A stretch of DNA of 64,000 nucleotides from Lachnospiraceae bacterium FE2018 (GTDB taxonomy: Bacteria > Bacillota > Clostridia > Lachnospirales > Lachnospiraceae), in the NCBI GenBank assembly GCA_000702845.1, contig JNKK01000009.1, positions 1 through 64,000 on the forward strand, in the 5' to 3' direction. Under the pieces are notes generated by a model. That model was given only the letters and a program-made list of their open reading frames with translations. It ran no database searches and was not told the DNA's origin. Position 1 is the stretch's first letter; each line of letters begins with the position of its first letter. Shown piece by piece: positions 8,194 through 16,588 of this stretch. The translations under genes were made by a program, and so were the position numbers.

Positions 8194-9078
8194 TCATTCT
8201 TTCCTTTTCCGCTTAGCTCGCCGGTTCATCTCTTCCTGAACCTTGTCAAACACCTCCTGTGTAATGATTGCCTCATGTGCATTTGGTTTACGGAAGGGTT
8301 CCCTATTTCCATAGGATTTCAGGATCACGGCAGTACCTGTATACTTCTCGTTTGTCAGGACTGTTTCTATAGCCTTTTTACTCCATCTCTCTTTCCCCTG
8401 AGATGTCGGAATCTTCCGCTCTGCTAAGTCTTCTATGATCCCAGCCTCACTCTTTCCGTCGATGTACAGTTGGAATATGTGCTGAACGACTGCGGATTGG
8501 TATATGTCCGGAATCAAGTTTCCGTTCTCATCTTTTACATAACCATAACATGGTTTAGAATATAATCCGCTGGTCCCGAGCATTGCTCTCTGCCTTAACC
8601 CAATCTTGATATTCGCGCTTCGCTGTTCATTCTCAGATTGAATAATCGCAGCCATTGTTGTCTGTTCTAGTTCAGGCGTGTCCCTCTCGATTTCTTTGTC
8701 TTCCAACAAAAAATGAATAGTTACGCCTGCTTCTTTTAGTAACCGGATTGACTCATTAATCTCAAGAGCATCTCGGCCAAAACGCGACATACTTTTCACA
8801 ATCACATAATTCACTTTATGGTTCTGACAATCCTGAAGTAATCGTGAAAACTCTCTCCGGCTCGAACCAGTCTTCGCGGATCCAACATCTATGTAGATGT
8901 CTCTGATGATCATATCATTTCGTTTATAAACATGATCTGCTAAACCAGAAACCTGCGCTGCCAGACTTTTCAGCTGTTCTGCTCTAGCTGTACTGACTCT
9001 TGCATAAATACCCACCCTTTTCACCCCGGGACTATTCTTGAACGCCGGAATAAGTTTTACCTTAGGATTGAATTCCAT
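8194..9078 (-). CDS. serine recombinase (site-specific), second copy
   Basis: 294 residues with GIYARVST (catalytic serine near residue 29), SLAAQVSGL, DVGSAKTGSSR and KSMSRFGRD in the resolvase domain. A recombinase domain (GTSGLY, CYGYVKDENG, KYTGT) and a short basic tail RRAKRKRKE follow. There is no zinc ribbon. GGAGG lies 7 nt before the ATG. It is the gene nearest to rlmD and is transcribed in the same direction. TTTTGACAATAGTC-like sequences occur twice in its upstream region (about 9173 and 9204), with an inverted relative in the 21-bp repeat at 9240-9260. These are candidate binding sites. Confidence 0.92.
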   Translation of the reverse strand: MEFNPKVKLIPAFKNSPGVKRVGIYARVSTARAEQLKSLAAQVSGLADHVYKRNDMIIRDIYIDVGSAKTGSSRREFSRLLQDCQNHKVNYVIVKSMSRFGRDALEINESIRLLKEAGVTIHFLLEDKEIERDTPELEQTTMAAIIQSENEQRSANIKIGLRQRAMLGTSGLYSKPCYGYVKDENGNLIPDIYQSAVVQHIFQLYIDGKSEAGIIEDLAERKIPTSQGKERWSKKAIETVLTNEKYTGTAVILKSYGNREPFRKPNAHEAIITQEVFDKVQEEMNRRAKRKRKE

Positions 9079-9239
9079 CGCTTATCCTCCGATAGACTAT
9101 ATATCAATCACATTATTTCTGTCTATTTGTTTATTAGTCTATCAGATTTTGGTGAAGCTGAATAGAGGTTCTTTTTGACAATAATCCTATAATCTCCACC
9201 CCTTTTGACAATAGTCATTCAGCCTCGCCCGTGTGTTTT

Positions 9240-9260
9240 CCAGTGGTCAAAACTATTGTA
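9240..9260. repeat. 21-bp island direct repeat, copy 3
   Basis: Begins CCAGTGGTCAAAACTATTGT. It lies between the second recombinase and the rlmD terminator and is the copy nearest the intact rlmD. Confidence 0.6.
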
Positions 9261-9276
9261 AAATAGACAAAAAATA

Positions 9277-9319
9277 GGATTCTCCGCAAATGCCCTTTCG
9301 GGTCATTTTTGAAGAATCC
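9277..9319 (-). terminator. rlmD terminator
   Basis: On the minus strand GGATTCT and AGAATCC arms enclose a loop that has its own small CCC-tttc-GGG hairpin, and a T-rich stretch (TATTTTTTG) follows. It is placed 27 bp beyond the rlmD stop. Confidence 0.7.
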
Positions 9320-9345
9320 CTTGAATTCAAGTCTTTTCCAGACTC

Positions 9346-10755
9346 TTATGCGTCTTTACGTGACAGCAGTACTACCGTCTCAACATGCGTTGTCATCGAA
9401 AACTGATCGAATGGCTGCACATATTCGAGACAGAATCCGTTTCCGCAGAGTTCTTTCAGATCCCTGGCAAGCGTAGACGAGTTACAGCTGACATAAACTA
9501 CCCGCTCCGGCTGCATTCTGATCATCGTTTCCAGCAGAACAGCATCACATCCTTTCCGCGGCGGATCCACAACAACAACATCCGCCCGGATACCCTGCTG
9601 TGCGTAAAGCTCCGGAACGATCTCTTCTGCTTTTCCCACATAAAAGTGTACGTTATCAACTGCATTAATCAAAGCATTCTGCCGTGCATCTTCTATTGCC
9701 TGCGGAACAATTTCCACACCGTAAACTGCTGCTGATTTCTCCGCAAGTGACAATGAAATCGTTCCAATCCCACAATAGAGATCAAATACCGTTTCACTTC
9801 CTGTCAGCTGTGCCAGTTCCACGGCTTTCCGGTATAACCGCTCTGTCTGCTGCGGATTAACCTGATAAAAAGACAGCGGCGAAATACGGAATTCATTTCC
9901 GCCGATTCTGTCTGTCATATATTCCTGTCCCCGGATCATCTGATAGCTGTCTCCCAGAATCACATTGGTACGTTTTGTGTTGCTGCTGAAGCTGAGGCTT
10001 ACGATTCCGCATCTCAGATCATAAAGCATGTCTGCAAGCACTTCACTGTATGGCAGTTTTTCTGCATTGATCACCAGGCATACAAGAACCTCATCGGTGT
10101 GATATCCGCATCGGATCAGAACATGCCTGACAACTCCTTCGTGGGTATCTTCCTGATAGGCCGGAATCCTGTATTTCAGCATCCAGTTCAGCACTGTCTT
10201 TAAAATTGCCGTATTGATTTCTTTGCCAATCCCGCAGGTAATGTCCGGAACATCTGACTGATGTCCGCCAGATGCTGTTACGAGCGGAATGATCCGATGA
10301 CTGTGCGCGGCAAAAAAGCCCGCAGCAAGTCTCCCCTCCCGGTCATATCCTATTGGGAACTGAGCCTTGTTGCGGTAATGTAAAGGCTGATCCATGCCAA
10401 TAATCGGATGCACAGGCGGATTCTCAAACCCTCCGATGCGGATCAGATCATTTCGAACCTGCTGTTCTTTCCACGCCAGCTGCGCTTCATATGACAAATG
10501 CTGAAGCTGACAGCCGCCGCAGGGTCCTGCTACGGGACATGACGGCACAACACGGTCTTCTGATGCTTCAAGCAGATGTTCCAGACGTGCATAGCCATAG
10601 TGCTTTTTCAGTTTCATCAGACGTACTTCTGCCAGGTCTCCTGGAACAGCATCTCGTACAAACAGTGTAAACCCGTCGATTTTACCGATGCCCTCACCGT
10701 TGATTCCGATATCAGTTATTCTGACTGTTGTCAGATCATTCTTTTTCCAGTTCAT
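9346..10755 (-). CDS. rlmD: 23S rRNA (uracil-C5)-methyltransferase RlmD
   Basis: 469 residues from the ATG at 10753-10755; a longer ORF exists but overlaps yhaM. The start lies 10 bp after the yhaM stop and the RBS is weak, so translation may depend on yhaM. A TRAM domain (about 5-62) is followed by an iron-sulfur cluster motif SCPVAGPCGGCQ (Cys73, 79, 82, with a fourth Cys in DITCGIG). A SAM site (VFDLYCGIGTISL), DPPRKG and the catalytic cysteine in VYVSCNSSTL are all present. The enzyme makes m5U in 23S rRNA; the exact uracil is not predictable from the sequence, since Firmicute members can modify U747, U1939 or both. The ending HVETVVLLSRKDA is the apparent integration target of the neighbouring island. 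Confidence 0.95.
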   Translation of the reverse strand: MNWKKNDLTTVRITDIGINGEGIGKIDGFTLFVRDAVPGDLAEVRLMKLKKHYGYARLEHLLEASEDRVVPSCPVAGPCGGCQLQHLSYEAQLAWKEQQVRNDLIRIGGFENPPVHPIIGMDQPLHYRNKAQFPIGYDREGRLAAGFFAAHSHRIIPLVTASGGHQSDVPDITCGIGKEINTAILKTVLNWMLKYRIPAYQEDTHEGVVRHVLIRCGYHTDEVLVCLVINAEKLPYSEVLADMLYDLRCGIVSLSFSSNTKRTNVILGDSYQMIRGQEYMTDRIGGNEFRISPLSFYQVNPQQTERLYRKAVELAQLTGSETVFDLYCGIGTISLSLAEKSAAVYGVEIVPQAIEDARQNALINAVDNVHFYVGKAEEIVPELYAQQGIRADVVVVDPPRKGCDAVLLETMIRMQPERVVYVSCNSSTLARDLKELCGNGFCLEYVQPFDQFSMTTHVETVVLLSRKDA

Positions 10756-10765
10756 AGCGTTTTTG

Positions 10766-11713
10766 TCACTGCGAGGTTTTGCGCACATTCGAATCCAGCA
10801 CGCGGCTGAATCCCAGCCACTCATTGCTGGTCTTCTCATTTGCCTGAAACAGTTCCTTAAGTGTCTCCATCCTTGCATCAGTTATATCGGCAAGGCTTAG
10901 TGCAAGCGCTTCGGCAAGCGCCGGTTTTTTCGGGGAACCATATTCCAGTTCTCCGTGATGTGCAATGATGCAGTGTTTTAATTCGTTTGCCAGTTTTGCA
11001 GGAAAAGCAGGTATCTCACGAAGTGCATCATGTATCATCTCCGTTCCGATTACGATATGACCCAGAAGCTGTCCTTCGTCAGTATAATCATTCGCAGGCA
11101 GCGGAGAAAGTTCTGAAACCTTTCCGATGTCATGCAGCAGCGCTGCGGTCACCAGAAGGTCACGATTCAGAATCGGATAGGATTCTGCATAGAAATCACA
11201 GAGCCTTGTAACCGATAATGTATGTTCCAGCAGGCCTCCGATAAAACCGTGGTGGATCGTTTTTGCTGCTGTTGCTTCACAAAACCGTTTTACAAACATC
11301 CGGTCTTCCGTGAAAAAGTGATCCAGCACCTGCTTCAGCCAGGGATTCTGCACACTATTTACAATCGCGAGCAGTTCATGCAGCATGGCATCCTGATTCT
11401 TGTCTGTCGAAGGAAGGTAATCTGCCGGATTATACTCATCTGCATGTGCTTTCCGGAGCCGCTTGACAGAAACCTGCAGTGCCCCATTAAAGCTTGTCAC
11501 ATCTCCGACAACATCAACATAGTCAAGTGCGTCAAATTCATCAATACCTGGAGAATCCGGATCCCAGATCTTACCGTTCAGCACACCGGTCTTATCCATC
11601 AGGATAATGTTGTAATATGCTTTTCCGTTTTTGGTCACCGCACTTTGACAGTATTTACACAGATAGATGCCGGAGACTCTGCTTCCGGCATCCAGCTCAT
11701 TGATATATCTCAT
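10766..11713 (-). CDS. yhaM: 3'-5' exoribonuclease YhaM family
   Basis: 315 residues. An N-terminal OB-fold nucleic-acid-binding domain (about 1-95, with a CKYC pair near residue 19) is followed by an HD phosphohydrolase domain with HTLSVTRL, LLHDIGK and AHHGELEYGSPKKP. It belongs to a family of manganese-dependent exonucleases in Firmicutes that degrade RNA and single-stranded DNA from the 3' end. It lies just upstream of rlmD, so the two form a small RNA metabolism operon. The start is the only reasonable ATG; its AAGGA element is unusually far upstream (about 14 nt). Confidence 0.93.
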   Translation of the reverse strand: MRYINELDAGSRVSGIYLCKYCQSAVTKNGKAYYNIILMDKTGVLNGKIWDPDSPGIDEFDALDYVDVVGDVTSFNGALQVSVKRLRKAHADEYNPADYLPSTDKNQDAMLHELLAIVNSVQNPWLKQVLDHFFTEDRMFVKRFCEATAAKTIHHGFIGGLLEHTLSVTRLCDFYAESYPILNRDLLVTAALLHDIGKVSELSPLPANDYTDEGQLLGHIVIGTEMIHDALREIPAFPAKLANELKHCIIAHHGELEYGSPKKPALAEALALSLADITDARMETLKELFQANEKTSNEWLGFSRVLDSNVRKTSQ

Positions 11714-11749
11714 GAATCTAAGTTTAATCCTTTCTGGTTGTTCTTTTTT

Positions 11750-11802
11750 GACGATACCACGGATTGCTCCGTGCTTCGCACTCTCGCACCCCTGGTATCG
11801 TC
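11750..11802 (-). ncRNA. three-way-junction-like hairpin between htrA-like gene and yhaM
   Basis: On the minus strand a perfect 10-bp closing stem (GACGATACCA with TGGTATCGTC) encloses two small hairpins: GTGC-GAA-GCAC and GGA-GCAA-TCC, the latter capped by a GNRA tetraloop. The first base pair overlaps the stop codon of the upstream htrA-like gene. No T run follows on either strand, so it is not a normal terminator. It may be an RNA processing site, a structured leader of yhaM, or a dispersed repeat. Confidence 0.5.
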
Positions 11803-13267
11803 ATATCTCAGTCAGCAGTACCTGGAATGTCATTTCCTCGTACGCCTCTGAACCTTTACGGAGTGCCGTGATATGAATATCCTGACCTGGTTTGCATTCT
11901 GCCAGTGCTTTCGAATAATCTGAAACAGAGGTGACAGGCTGGTCGTTCAGTTTTACCACGACATCAAACTGCAGCAATCCGGCCAGCATGGCAGGTGCAT
12001 CCGTTTCGACTTCCCGGATCAGCATGCCCTGCGGGATTCCGGTTTTCTCAGAAATCGCCGGCGTTACCGTCTCACCGCGGATTCCTGCATAAGCACGGGA
12101 TTCATTGTTGGTAAGGGTATCGATCAGCCCGGTAATCTCTGAAATACCAAGTGCCTGAACAATCGAATTACCGGAAGTCCCCAGTGACTGCCTGATAATA
12201 CCGACGACCTTTCCGTCCAGATTGATCAGGACGCCGGAGCCGCTCTGTGTTCCTGTGATGTCCGTTGTATAAATATGATAATGTGTATCATACAGTGAAA
12301 GATCATTGCCTGCTGATGTAATGGTTCCGGCTGAAACCATTCCCTCATATCCCATGGGACTGCCAAGTGCAATAACCGGTTCGCCTCTGACAAGCGAATA
12401 CGAAGAACCTAATTCTGCAATCTGAATGCTTCTGAGCGTCACTTCGTCAATCTGATCTTTTCTGACACGTATGACAGCCAGTCCTGTATTGGTATCCGAA
12501 CGGATCATTTCTGCCTCAAATACCTGCTGCCCGAGAAAACGGACGCTGATTTTTTCGGCATCTGCAAGCGGCGTATTCTCAGTAAGAATAAAGAAATATT
12601 CATCATCCTCTGCAATTGTGATGCCGGTCACCTGCTGTTCGTTCTCATAACTGGCATTAAAATAATCCATCTCACTTTTAATACCGGTCACCTGTACAAC
12701 ACATTTCTCGCTGTCGGCCGCAATGTTGTTCAGGTTTTTCTGAAGATCAAGATATTCTGAAACCGGATCCATTTCTTCCGGGACGGTTTCTTCCGGAGCC
12801 GGTTCTGCAGGCCCCTGATCATTCTGTACAGGCTCAGCCGGCTGCTCCGGCTGTTCCTGCGAGCCGGCAGCAGACCCATCTGTTCCTGCGGAAGTGCCGG
12901 CGCTGCTGTCCGTGTTCTGACCGGCGTCAGAATCTGACTCCGCAGAGGCTTCTGCTTTCTGTTCATTTCCGGCATCTTCTGCTTCTTCATCAGACACAGA
13001 AGAACTGCTCTCTGCCGCCACACGTATACGTTCCCGTTTCTGGCTTTCCGTTCCGATCAGGTGCTCAGCCGCCGGATAGAATTTCACAAATACGAACACA
13101 GCAATCAGACCGGCAGCCACTGCACCGACAATTATCCAGAGAATCCTGCTGATAATTGTCCTGCGGTTACGTGTCGGTTTAATTACCTCTTTGATAAAAG
13201 GATATTCTTTTGATTCGCTCTGTTCACTTATTCCGTTAGTCTCGTGATCTGATGTGTTCTGCTGCAT
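11801..13267 (-). CDS. HtrA-like membrane protein with PDZ, catalytic triad apparently lost
   Basis: 488 residues from the ATG at 13265-13267 (GGGAG 7 nt upstream). There is a cytoplasmic N-terminus, one membrane helix (about 43-62), a long Ser/Glu/Pro-rich extracellular linker, a trypsin-like fold and a C-terminal PDZ domain (GMLIREVETDAPAMLAGL). In a normal HtrA the triad lies in LTNxHV, TDLAV and GNSGG. Here these read ILTENTPLAD (His replaced by Thr), NTGLAVIRV (Asp replaced by Gly) and TQSGSGVLINLDGKVVGI (Ser motif rearranged). The fold is clear, but activity as a protease is doubtful. It may act as a binding or scaffold protein at the cell surface. The alignment is by eye. Confidence 0.8.
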   Translation of the reverse strand: MQQNTSDHETNGISEQSESKEYPFIKEVIKPTRNRRTIISRILWIIVGAVAAGLIAVFVFVKFYPAAEHLIGTESQKRERIRVAAESSSSVSDEEAEDAGNEQKAEASAESDSDAGQNTDSSAGTSAGTDGSAAGSQEQPEQPAEPVQNDQGPAEPAPEETVPEEMDPVSEYLDLQKNLNNIAADSEKCVVQVTGIKSEMDYFNASYENEQQVTGITIAEDDEYFFILTENTPLADAEKISVRFLGQQVFEAEMIRSDTNTGLAVIRVRKDQIDEVTLRSIQIAELGSSYSLVRGEPVIALGSPMGYEGMVSAGTITSAGNDLSLYDTHYHIYTTDITGTQSGSGVLINLDGKVVGIIRQSLGTSGNSIVQALGISEITGLIDTLTNNESRAYAGIRGETVTPAISEKTGIPQGMLIREVETDAPAMLAGLLQFDVVVKLNDQPVTSVSDYSKALAECKPGQDIHITALRKGSEAYEEMTFQVLLTEI

Positions 13268-13401
13268 AGGAAACTCCCGCGGCAAACATGCTCTGTACGC
13301 CGAAAACGATACCAATAAGATTACATTATTCTAACAAAAGAATATGAACGAACTGTTAAGATTGTAGTTCATATTTGATTGTTTTGTGGTAAACTGGGAA
13401 C

Positions 13402-15846
13402 ATGAACGAAAAAGCTTTAAAAACACTGGAATATCCGAAAATCATATCCATGCTGGCTGAATATGCCACCTGCGAGCTTGGCAAGGCTGCCTGTCTGGCG
13501 CTGAAGCCCTCTGAACATTCTGATACCATTAACAGAATGCAGAATGAGACAGAAGCAGCCCTCTCCCGGATCTTCCGCAAGGGAAATCCGTCTTTCGGCA
13601 ATGCAAAAGATCTGTTTGCATCTCTTAAAAGACTTGCCGTCGGCAGCCCGCTTACACAGCATGAATTACTGCTGACAGCCGGTATCCTCGAAAATGCCGG
13701 CCGTGCCAGATCATACGGTCAGACGGACGAGGACACTGAACCGGACTGTCTCTCGCGTTTTTTTGATCAGCTTGAACCGCTTCCGCTTCTCTCCGGCCGG
13801 ATCAGGCGCTGCATTCTCTCGGAAGATGAAATCAGCTCTGATGCCAGTCCTGAATTGCGGAAAATCAGGCGCAGCATAAAGATCAACGGAGACCGGGTCC
13901 ACACGGAACTTGTCTCTCTGATGAACGGATCTCTGCGCACCTATCTGCAGGATGCTGTCATCACAATGCGTGACGGCCGCTACTGTCTCCCGGTTAAGTC
14001 TGAGTATCGTTCTTCAGTCCCCGGAATGATTCATGACCAGTCTTCAACCGGTGCAACGCTATTTATTGAGCCTCTTGCAATTGTAAAGCTCAACAACGAT
14101 ATTCGCGCGCTGGAGATCAAAGAAGCCCGGGAAATCGAACGCATTCTTGCCGAGCTTTCAGAAGAAGCCGCAGTCTACACCGGACAGATTCAGCAGGATC
14201 TGGAATTACTGGTGGAACTGGATTTTATTTTCGCACGTGCTGCGCTGGCGGCGGATATGAATGCAACACGGCCGCTTTTTAATACAGACGGCCGGATCGC
14301 GCTGCGCAAAGCGCGTCATCCGCTGATTCCGAAAGATCAGGTTGTTCCGATTGACATTCAGCTCGGCAATTCATTTGATCTTCTGATTGTCACAGGTCCC
14401 AATACAGGCGGCAAGACCGTCTCTCTGAAAACAATCGGTCTTCTGACGCTTATGGGACAGGCCGGACTGCATATTCCCGCACTGGACCGCTCGGAACTCG
14501 CTGTGTTCCGCGAAGTATACGCTGATATCGGCGACGAACAGAGTATCGAACAGTCATTGAGTACGTTCTCATCACATATGACCAACACGGTATCGTTTAT
14601 CGAAAAAGCAGACCGCGATTCACTGGTTCTGTTCGATGAGCTCGGAGCCGGAACAGATCCTACAGAAGGCGCCGCACTTGCAATCGCGATCCTCTCGTAT
14701 CTGCATGATCAGGGAATCCGCACAATGGCAACGACACACTACAGCGAACTGAAGCTTTATGCACTGCAGACTGAAGGCGTTGAAAATGCCAGCTGTGAAT
14801 TTGATGTCGCCACTTTGAAACCGACCTATCGTCTGCTGATCGGTGTTCCCGGCAAGAGCAATGCATTCGCCATATCAAAGCGTCTGGGGCTTCCGGATTA
14901 TATCATCGATCTGGCCCGCGCGCAGATTGATGAGCAGGATGCTTCCTTTGAAGATGTACTGTCTTCTCTTGAGGCGCGCCGCATCGAACTGGAAAAGCAG
15001 CAGGAAGAACTTGCGCGCAACCGCGCTGAAGCCGAAGCGGCAGAGAAAAACTGGAAAGAGCGTCAGGCACGCCTGAACGCAGCACGCGACCGGGTCATCC
15101 GTGAAGCAAATGAAGAGGCGCGGGCAATTTTGCAGAATGCAAAAGAATATGCTGATCAGACCATCCGTGACGTCCGAAAACTCGGCAGCCGTGCGGGTGC
15201 AGGAGGCGAACTGGAAAAACGCCGTTCCGCACTGCGCAAAGAGATGCAGAAACACGAAGAGGCACTTGCAGCAAAACCTGCGCAGCGCACATCGAAAAAG
15301 CTTCGTCCCTCTGACATCAAACCGGGAGATTCCGTCAAAGTACTAAGTATGAATCTGAAGGGAATCGTAGCATCTGAGCCGGACAGTAAAGGCTTCCTGT
15401 TTGTCAGGATGGGCATCATGCGCTCAAAGGTTCATATCGACGATCTGGAACTGATCACCGAACCGGATATCCTGGCAGAAGGGCAGGCTGCCGCAAAAAA
15501 AAGCACCGGAACAATGAAAAAACAAACGCCTGGCGCCTTTGGCAAAAAGTCCGGCGGAAGTTCCGCTTCCAATATCCGTATGGATAAGTCGCGTACGGCA
15601 GGTATGGAAATCAACCTGCTCGGCAAAACCGTCGATGAAGCGGCCGCAGCACTCGATAAATTTATCGATGATGCCTATCTTGCCCACATTACAACTGTGC
15701 GCATCATCCACGGAAAAGGAACCGGCCGCCTGCGGGAAGGCGTTCATCAGTACCTCCGCTCTCACCGTCTGGTAAAGAATTTCAAACTGGCGGAATTCGG
15801 TGAAGGCGATGCGGGCGTAACAATTGCGAACCTGCGCGAGGAGTGA
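13402..15846 (+). CDS. mutS2: MutS2 / RqcU family ATPase
   Basis: 814 residues. MutS-like core, clamp region, ATPase with Walker A GPNTGGKT (about residue 333), DELGAGTDP Walker B and TTHYSELK. A long coiled coil (about 515-640) and a C-terminal Smr nuclease-type domain (about 736-810, HGKGTGRLREGVH) follow. MutS2 proteins split collided ribosomes and, in some species, suppress recombination. They do not take part in mismatch repair. The LDxR motif of active Smr nucleases appears here as INLLGKT, so endonuclease activity is uncertain. It is divergent from the htrA-like gene and 13 bp upstream of the response regulator. Confidence 0.95.
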   Translation: MNEKALKTLEYPKIISMLAEYATCELGKAACLALKPSEHSDTINRMQNETEAALSRIFRKGNPSFGNAKDLFASLKRLAVGSPLTQHELLLTAGILENAGRARSYGQTDEDTEPDCLSRFFDQLEPLPLLSGRIRRCILSEDEISSDASPELRKIRRSIKINGDRVHTELVSLMNGSLRTYLQDAVITMRDGRYCLPVKSEYRSSVPGMIHDQSSTGATLFIEPLAIVKLNNDIRALEIKEAREIERILAELSEEAAVYTGQIQQDLELLVELDFIFARAALAADMNATRPLFNTDGRIALRKARHPLIPKDQVVPIDIQLGNSFDLLIVTGPNTGGKTVSLKTIGLLTLMGQAGLHIPALDRSELAVFREVYADIGDEQSIEQSLSTFSSHMTNTVSFIEKADRDSLVLFDELGAGTDPTEGAALAIAILSYLHDQGIRTMATTHYSELKLYALQTEGVENASCEFDVATLKPTYRLLIGVPGKSNAFAISKRLGLPDYIIDLARAQIDEQDASFEDVLSSLEARRIELEKQQEELARNRAEAEAAEKNWKERQARLNAARDRVIREANEEARAILQNAKEYADQTIRDVRKLGSRAGAGGELEKRRSALRKEMQKHEEALAAKPAQRTSKKLRPSDIKPGDSVKVLSMNLKGIVASEPDSKGFLFVRMGIMRSKVHIDDLELITEPDILAEGQAAAKKSTGTMKKQTPGAFGKKSGGSSASNIRMDKSRTAGMEINLLGKTVDEAAAALDKFIDDAYLAHITTVRIIHGKGTGRLREGVHQYLRSHRLVKNFKLAEFGEGDAGVTIANLREE

Positions 15847-15859
15847 AAGGAATTCATAC

Positions 15860-16561
15860 ATGACTACAAAACAGAAAATCCTGATCGTCGATGACGATCA
15901 AAACATAGCAGAACTCATCTCGCTCTACCTGACAAAAGAGATGTTCGATAACCAGATCGCAAACGACGGCCGTGAAGCGCTGCAGCTTTTCCGGACCTTT
16001 CAGCCGGATCTGATTCTTCTGGATATCATGCTGCCGGGCATGGACGGCTATGAAGTGTGCCGCGAAATCAGACACACTTCAAACGTTCCGATTATCATGC
16101 TCTCTGCAAAAGGTGAGGTATTTGACAAAGTGCTCGGTCTGGAACTCGGCGCTGATGATTATATCATCAAACCGTTTGATTCCAAAGAACTGGTTGCGCG
16201 TGTAAAGGCAGTCCTGCGCCGCTATAAAAATACAGCTGCGCAGCCGCAGACGGCAGGCAGTGAAAAGGTCGTCCAGTATACTGATCTGGTCATAAACCTC
16301 TCCAACTATTCCGTTACATACCGTGGAAAATCCATCGATATGCCGCCCAAGGAACTGGAACTCCTCTATTTCCTCGCCTCCTCGCCAAATCAGGTATTCA
16401 CCAGGGAACAGCTTCTGGATCATATCTGGGGATATGAGTACGTCGGTGACACACGAACGGTAGATGTCCACATCAAGCGTCTGCGTGAGAAAGTACATGA
16501 CAGTGAAAACTGGTCTATCGGGACTGTGTGGGGCGTCGGCTATAAGTTTGAAGTGAAATAA
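15860..16561 (+). CDS. OmpR/PhoB-family response regulator
   Basis: 233 residues from the ATG at 15860-15862, with AAAGGA upstream. The receiver domain shows DDD (residues 10-12), the phospho-acceptor Asp in LILLDIMLPGMDG, a Ser in MLSAKG and Lys in IIKPFD. A winged-helix DNA-binding domain follows (LELLYFLASSPNQVFTREQL, then GDTRTVDVHIKRLREKV). It is cotranscribed with mutS2. The likely partner kinase is at 17667-19073, separated by an oppositely oriented gene. Confidence 0.94.
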   Translation: MTTKQKILIVDDDQNIAELISLYLTKEMFDNQIANDGREALQLFRTFQPDLILLDIMLPGMDGYEVCREIRHTSNVPIIMLSAKGEVFDKVLGLELGADDYIIKPFDSKELVARVKAVLRRYKNTAAQPQTAGSEKVVQYTDLVINLSNYSVTYRGKSIDMPPKELELLYFLASSPNQVFTREQLLDHIWGYEYVGDTRTVDVHIKRLREKVHDSENWSIGTVWGVGYKFEVK

Positions 16562-16564
16562 ACA

Positions 16565-16588
16565 ACGGGGTCAGTTTCCTGACCCCGT
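16565..16588. terminator. bidirectional terminator
   Basis: ACGGGGTCAG and CTGACCCCGT with a 4-nt loop; T-rich sequence follows on both strands. It separates the regulator from the convergent CmpB-type gene. Confidence 0.85.
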
